Below are positions 6,291 to 6,450 of a stretch of 6,450 bases of DNA, in pieces. The stretch is from JADLHS01 sp036274115 (GTDB taxonomy: Bacteria; Verrucomicrobiota; Verrucomicrobiia; Limisphaerales; JADLHS01). The position numbers and the translations under genes were made by a program. Position 1 is the stretch's first letter. Each line of letters starts with the position of its first letter. The DNA lies in contig DASUGI010000346.1 of assembly GCA_036274115.1 (NCBI GenBank), positions 1-6,450 on the forward strand, written 5' to 3'. The notes beneath the pieces were generated by a model, which did not search any database, was not told where the DNA came from, and was given only the letters and a program-made list of their open reading frames with translations.

Positions 6291-6305
6291 GAGAGTGCTT
6301 TGGGC
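6274..6305. promoter_or_regulatory. Alternating inverted repeats at the first sulfatase start
   Basis: Three hexamers lie close together: TTGGGC (6274-6279), GCCCAA (6285-6290) and TTGGGC (6300-6305). In the transcript the middle one can pair with either neighbour, with loops of 5 or 9 nt, giving mutually exclusive hairpins. The TTG start candidate at 6290 lies in the shared arm. A translational switch is possible, but six-base stems are weak evidence. Confidence 0.3.
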
Positions 6306-6313
6306 GTTCGAAG

Positions 6314-6334
6314 TTGAATGTTGAATGTTGAATG
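6314..6334 (+). repeat. Three perfect tandem copies of TTGAATG
   Basis: Three uninterrupted heptamers TTGAATG occupy 21 nt just upstream of the first sulfatase gene; on the transcribed strand they read as repeats of CATTCAA. The array lies where a promoter or leader would be expected. Copy number could vary by slippage. Nothing ties it to regulation directly. Confidence 0.75.
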
Positions 6335-6386
6335 TTTTTTCGGTTTTGGCCGCCGCTTTACCGCTTGTCTCGCACAGAAAAAGCCG

Positions 6387-6401
6387 GCAGCATCATGCTG
6401 C
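6387..6401. repeat. Perfect short palindrome, arms GCAGCAT/ATGCTGC
   Basis: Arms of 7 nt (GCAGCAT at 6387-6393 and ATGCTGC at 6395-6401) surround a single C. It lies about 100 nt upstream of the first sulfatase start candidates in the gene-free right edge. It could be an operator or a fragment of another dispersed palindrome; neither can be decided here. Confidence 0.4.
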
Positions 6402-6450
6402 GTCGCGGCACAGACCGCCCTGCCCTATGCGAGTACTGCTCGTTTACACC

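Overview
The window carries five protein-coding genes, all on the minus strand and so read from right to left. The organism looks like a free-living Gram-negative bacterium of the Verrucomicrobiota type (Pedosphaera/Limisphaera-like). This rests on paired secreted sulfatases, moderately high GC, and short palindromic repeats ending in GTAGGAC or GGAGCGCGGAC scattered through and between genes. The assignment is inference; no marker phylogeny can be done here.

In transcription order, positions 6290-4821 encode an exported type I (formylglycine) sulfatase. A second, arylsulfatase B-like sulfatase follows at 4824-3378. Its ATG overlaps the first gene's stop as ATGA, and it has a good Shine-Dalgarno sequence. 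As assembled, this second gene is broken by a frameshift at each end, although all its catalytic residues are intact. A cytoplasmic sulfite-oxidase-fold molybdopterin oxidoreductase (3266-2586) and a NifS/IscS-type cysteine desulfurase (2583-1432) follow, separated by only 2 nt. The four genes look like one sulfur-themed transcription unit: sulfate ester cleavage, a molybdoenzyme, and a sulfur donor that could serve its cofactor. After a 205-nt intergenic region with a probable promoter and DnaA-box-like sites comes dnaN (1226-117), the replication sliding clamp.

The most notable feature is the set of short composite palindromic elements, each made of two inverted copies of a hairpin around a 43-52 nt core (REPIN-like). 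One (4720-4812, 93 bp) lies inside the signal-peptide codons of the second sulfatase. One from a different family (6170-6265, 96 bp) lies inside the signal-peptide codons of the first sulfatase. One (3271-3381, 111 bp) fills the whole gap between the second sulfatase and the oxidoreductase. All three lengths are multiples of three. Removing the two intragenic elements on paper leaves near-ideal signal peptides. A single copy of the hairpin sits 2 nt after the dnaN stop.

The 88 nt at the left edge and about 160 nt at the right edge hold no gene I can support; the right edge carries a heptanucleotide tandem repeat, a palindrome and competing inverted repeats.
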